Program-made: the position numbers and the translations under genes
Assembly (NCBI RefSeq): GCF_009870125.1
Contig: NC_046683.1
Coordinates: 10,478,001 to 10,542,000 of the forward strand
DNA from: Drosophila pseudoobscura
Taxonomy: Eukaryota > Arthropoda > Insecta > Diptera > Drosophilidae
Direction of reading: 5' to 3'
Length of the DNA: 64,000 nt
In this document: in pieces, positions 61,267 to 64,000 of the stretch
Layout: the number at the start of each line of letters is the position of its first letter
Position numbering within the stretch: position 1 is the first letter of the stretch
Notes under the pieces: model-generated
Seen by the model: only the letters and a program-made list of their open reading frames with translations
Databases searched by the model: none
Told to the model about the DNA's origin: nothing

Positions 61267-61592
61267 ATGCGCCTCACCAATGTCCTATTCAAGAAGGTGA
61301 AGAGCAAGTAAGTATGTTTACCTGAGAGACAGGGATAATTGGGTAATTTGTTGTCTGGTGTGTTGTGTTCCCGTAGACGCATCATGGTCGTGCTGGAGAG
61401 CGTGGTCAGCGGGCATCAGTACAATGCGTTCCGCGAACGCCTGGCCGAGAAGATCGAGGTGATACGCTTCGATCCGTACAGTGAGTATATATATATGGAC
61501 AGCTGAAATAGAAATTTTTTCTCATCCGACTTATCTCCGCAGTTCAACAGGATAGCCTCTACCGCGAGCGCAAGAGAATCCGCAGCGCCTGA
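61267..61592 (+). CDS. mRpL33: Mitochondrial ribosomal protein L33, copy 5
   Basis: Exons are 61,267-61,307, 61,377-61,480 and 61,543-61,592. The protein and introns are identical to the other copies, and the upstream promoter deletion is shared with copies 2-4. Confidence 0.9.
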
Positions 61593-61852
61593 ACATGTAG
61601 AATAAATAAATGTTACACCACACAAACACACGCAAATGTTGCATCCCTTGGATTATTTATTTGTTCTTTTAATTAATGTTCTTGTTAATTTTCATGCTGT
61701 TGGCGCTGCCCTAGGACTCGACACATAACATTAAAGACACTGCGGGCTAACAAAAATTACAAATGGTGAACAGAACAGGGAATATCTTAGATTACTAGGA
61801 CTAGACTCTCGCTTTGGGTTCGTTTATTTTGAGGGGGGAAGAATTCCCGAGC

Positions 61853-64000
61853 CTATACTTTTTTGAAGGGCTTCTCAACCATAAGGATTCCGCGCTCCCA
61901 GAGGGCTTCGACAAACTCCAAGCGGTCTTCATCGTTTCCCATCGGGGGTAGATCTTTGATCTTTGTATAATCGGGATAGGCATGAATTAGCGTCTCAATA
62001 ACAGTACCATGGAACGGTTCCAGCTCAAAGAAGTTTGGCTCATATTTACAATACTCCAAACCATTGTCCGTGTAGTAGTAGCAGCGCAGGACACCCTCGT
62101 CGACCGTCAGGCGTACGATATTGGCACGCAGCAGACGCACTGCAGTCCCCTCTGCGAGTTCGTAATCAAGTGAGCAATGGCCAGTCTTATCGGCGGTAGC
62201 CTGTGCACCGTATACAGTGCGTTTCAACTCCTGGGGCGCAATGGTGGGTGGCAGGGCCTCGTGCTGGAATTTTATGGCCAATTGGTCCAAGGCCCGATCG
62301 ATCTGACCCTCGGTGGGCATCAGACGCTGTGCTAGATTCTGGATATGCTGTATCAACTTTTGGCGATGCACGCCGTTCCATTCGGCGTTGGCCACGCCAA
62401 GGTTCTGAAAGATGTCCAGCGGAAGCCCCTTGCGCAGCTTCAAGGTCTGCTCGACACTCTCCTTAACAACCAGGGGCATGAGCTTCTCCATCAGATTGGC
62501 GTACGATTGCTGCTGGTAGGCGCTGAGGGTAATGTGCAGCGAATGGGAGTCCTTCTCTGTGATGGCCTGGTGGATCCAGCCGCGTGGGAAGTATAAGAGA
62601 TCGCCGGGCATCAGTACTATATCCATTATGGGATCGCCCAATTCGGTCTGGCTGAGGTTGCCCGACGATTCACGGGGCAGTTCTTTGGTGGGGGCGTAGA
62701 TGCGCCAGCGCTTCTTGCCCTCCACCTGGAGAACAAAGGCTTCAATATCATCGTAATGCGGTGCGAATCCCTGGCTCTCGGGGGGCGTCAGGTAGACATT
62801 GGCCCCCACCAGGCAATGGAAAAACTCCTGCAGCTTGACGCACAACTGCCTCAGCTGGACAAGGTAGCTGGAGGGATTCAGGATACGGATGCTGCAGCCG
62901 CGTTGATAGTGGGCCCAAACGCTAGGGGGCAAGGCACGACCGTCAGGGTTCAAGGTCTTCCGCACGCCGTCCTCATAGCTTGTTACATCGATGTTGGTGG
63001 TATACTCCACGTGGTTCTGGATCAGCATTTTGTCGATCATCTTGAACGATATTAGATTGGAGAATCCACCTGAGGTCGTTGTTATCACTCTAAATGGACT
63101 CTTTTCCCAGTGGTCACGCAAAAAAGTGGCCATAGTCATCGGAGCAATGAGCTGAGCCAGGGTCCGCTTTCCCACTTCAATGCTGTTTTCCTTGTGCACT
63201 TCATGGCATGGCTCCAGGCGGTTTACGGCCTGACCAGCGCCAGCCTCTGCTCCTACATCACCTCCGGGTTGAACAGATTTAATTACACCGATTTTAATTC
63301 TGCAAAACATGCTGTCCCCTGGTTCCATCTCGATCGACTGTGGGGACAGCAACGCGCGGTTTGGCGACGCCACCTCCACCTTGACTGGAACCGTATTCTT
63401 CTTGCTGGCAGCCGATGTCGACTGGCCGACTGGAGTGGATGAAGTACGCTTGGCGCCGATGGGCTTGCTGCCCTCCGCCTCATAGTTGCGACGGTTCAGT
63501 GACTCACGAGTATTAGCCGGAGTTTCTGGCGAGGATTGAGACGAGTGGCTGTTCAGCGTGTATTCCTCGCCACTCTCGGACGAATCATACAACTCACCAT
63601 TGCTGTCGGTGCTGTCGTCCTCCTCGTCTTTCTGGCCGACTGGAGTGGATGAAGTACGCTTGGCGCCGATGGCCTTGCTGCCCTCCGCCTCATCGTTGCG
63701 ACGGTTCAGTGACTCACGAGTATTAGCCGGAGTTTCTGGCGAGGATTGAGACGAGTGGCTGTTCAGCGTGTATTCCTCGCCACTCTCGGACGAATCATAC
63801 AATTCACCACTGCTGTCGGTGCTGTCGTCCTCCTCGTCTTTCTGGCCGACTGGAGTGGATGAAGTACGCTTGGCGCCGATGGGCTTGCTGCCCTCCGCCT
63901 CATAGTTGCGACGCTTCAGTGACTCACGAGTATTAGCCGGAGTTTCTGGCGAGGATTGAGACGAGTGGCTGTTCAGCGTGTATTCCTCGCCACTCTCGGA
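61853..64000 (-). CDS. NO66: JmjC oxygenase NO66, copy 5 (5' end beyond window)
   Basis: The frame is open to the right edge (the codon at 64,000-63,998 is in frame), so the start lies outside the window. The visible part has the end of one module, two complete modules, the 21-residue deletion and the full JmjC core with HYDD and GWIHQA. It shares the M, Y, K and T variants at 532, 568, 576 and 577 (copy 1 numbering) with copy 4. It keeps VASPN like copy 1, where copies 2-4 have VATPN, and has V608. One module has SKAIGAK instead of SKPIGAK. A shorter frame beginning near 63,802 is not a real start. Confidence 0.9.
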   Translation of the reverse strand, partial: SESGEEYTLNSHSSQSSPETPANTRESLKRRNYEAEGSKPIGAKRTSSTPVGQKDEEDDSTDSSGELYDSSESGEEYTLNSHSSQSSPETPANTRESLNRRNDEAEGSKAIGAKRTSSTPVGQKDEEDDSTDSNGELYDSSESGEEYTLNSHSSQSSPETPANTRESLNRRNYEAEGSKPIGAKRTSSTPVGQSTSAASKKNTVPVKVEVASPNRALLSPQSIEMEPGDSMFCRIKIGVIKSVQPGGDVGAEAGAGQAVNRLEPCHEVHKENSIEVGKRTLAQLIAPMTMATFLRDHWEKSPFRVITTTSGGFSNLISFKMIDKMLIQNHVEYTTNIDVTSYEDGVRKTLNPDGRALPPSVWAHYQRGCSIRILNPSSYLVQLRQLCVKLQEFFHCLVGANVYLTPPESQGFAPHYDDIEAFVLQVEGKKRWRIYAPTKELPRESSGNLSQTELGDPIMDIVLMPGDLLYFPRGWIHQAITEKDSHSLHITLSAYQQQSYANLMEKLMPLVVKESVEQTLKLRKGLPLDIFQNLGVANAEWNGVHRQKLIQHIQNLAQRLMPTEGQIDRALDQLAIKFQHEALPPTIAPQELKRTVYGAQATADKTGHCSLDYELAEGTAVRLLRANIVRLTVDEGVLRCYYYTDNGLEYCKYEPNFFELEPFHGTVIETLIHAYPDYTKIKDLPPMGNDEDRLEFVEALWERGILMVEKPFKKV
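63422..64000 (-). repeat. 210-bp coding minisatellite in NO66 copy 5 (partial)
   Basis: Two full units and most of a third before the edge, in frame. The true number is unknown. Confidence 0.95.

Larger units (their letters stand above)
36625..64000. repeat. Tandem array of at least five mRpL33-NO66 units
   Basis: Five head-to-tail copies of one segment are visible. Starts, judged by the shared block AACG(T/C)CCTTCTACAG, are about 36,625, 41,801, 47,623, 53,510 and 59,607. Between gene landmarks the periods are 4,829, 5,887, 5,887 and 6,097 bp. The differences are explained mainly by the internal 210-bp minisatellite of NO66, plus a 332-bp and a 63-bp deletion and smaller indels. Left of 36,625 the sequence is unique. 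The array runs off the right edge, so total copy number is unknown. Confidence 0.97.
59607..64000. repeat. Array unit 5 (cut by window edge)
   Basis: The unit carries mRpL33 copy 5 and most of NO66 copy 5. The minisatellite continues past the edge. Confidence 0.92.

Noticed and set aside
1..64000. tRNA, rRNA or known microRNA genes
   Set aside because: I saw no cloverleaf box A/B pattern, rRNA block or familiar miRNA stem on either strand by eye. A covariance-model search could still find one.

Overview
The window looks like fly DNA, most likely a Drosophila of the obscura group. The evidence is spliced genes with GT-AG introns, Ohler-type fly core-promoter motifs, dense GA and CA microsatellites, a DINE-1/INE-1 Helitron relic, and proteins recognisable as Drosophila Imp, mRpL33 and NO66. 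As far as I recall, all three genes are X-linked in D. melanogaster, so the window is probably Muller element A (X). The species call is inference; no marker in the sequence fixes it.

Layout. Positions 1-16,907 hold the 5' end of Imp (IGF-II mRNA-binding protein) on the minus strand. A 37-codon first coding exon (16,795-16,907) is joined, in matching splice phase, to an RRM-encoding exon (227-400) across a 16.4-kb intron. The rest of Imp lies left of the window. The intron and the 20 kb upstream of the first coding exon (16,908 to about 36,624) show no convincing protein gene. They are saturated with microsatellites and short minisatellites and contain the DINE-1 relic (about 12,293-12,677). 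A compact region of inverted repeats and repeated TTGAGTGT octamers (19,773-20,308) is the best candidate for an upstream Imp promoter.

From about 36,625 to the right edge the window is a tandem array of at least five units of roughly 5.2-6.1 kb. Each unit carries mRpL33 (plus strand, three exons, 64 aa) facing NO66 (minus strand, no intron, JmjC 2-oxoglutarate oxygenase) tail to tail. The array runs off the right edge, so copy number is a minimum. Unit 1 looks like the founder. Its NO66 has one copy of a 70-residue acidic, Ser-rich segment, and its mRpL33 keeps a Motif 6 / Motif 1 promoter. Units 2-5 share a 63-bp deletion in NO66 and a 332-bp deletion upstream of mRpL33 that removes that promoter. 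In units 2-4 the segment has grown into an in-frame 210-bp minisatellite of 6, 6 and 7 copies; unit 5 shows at least 3 before the edge. All NO66 reading frames are open and the Fe(II) ligands are intact in every copy. All mRpL33 copies are identical.

The main discovery candidate is therefore a recent, homogenised, nested amplification. A histone-demethylase/ribosomal-oxygenase gene is multiplied on what is probably the X, with an expanding acidic domain in the derived copies. Its passenger mRpL33 seems to have exchanged a housekeeping-type promoter for a TATA-like one. Each spacer also carries an imperfect 205-bp inverted repeat just upstream of the NO66 promoter.
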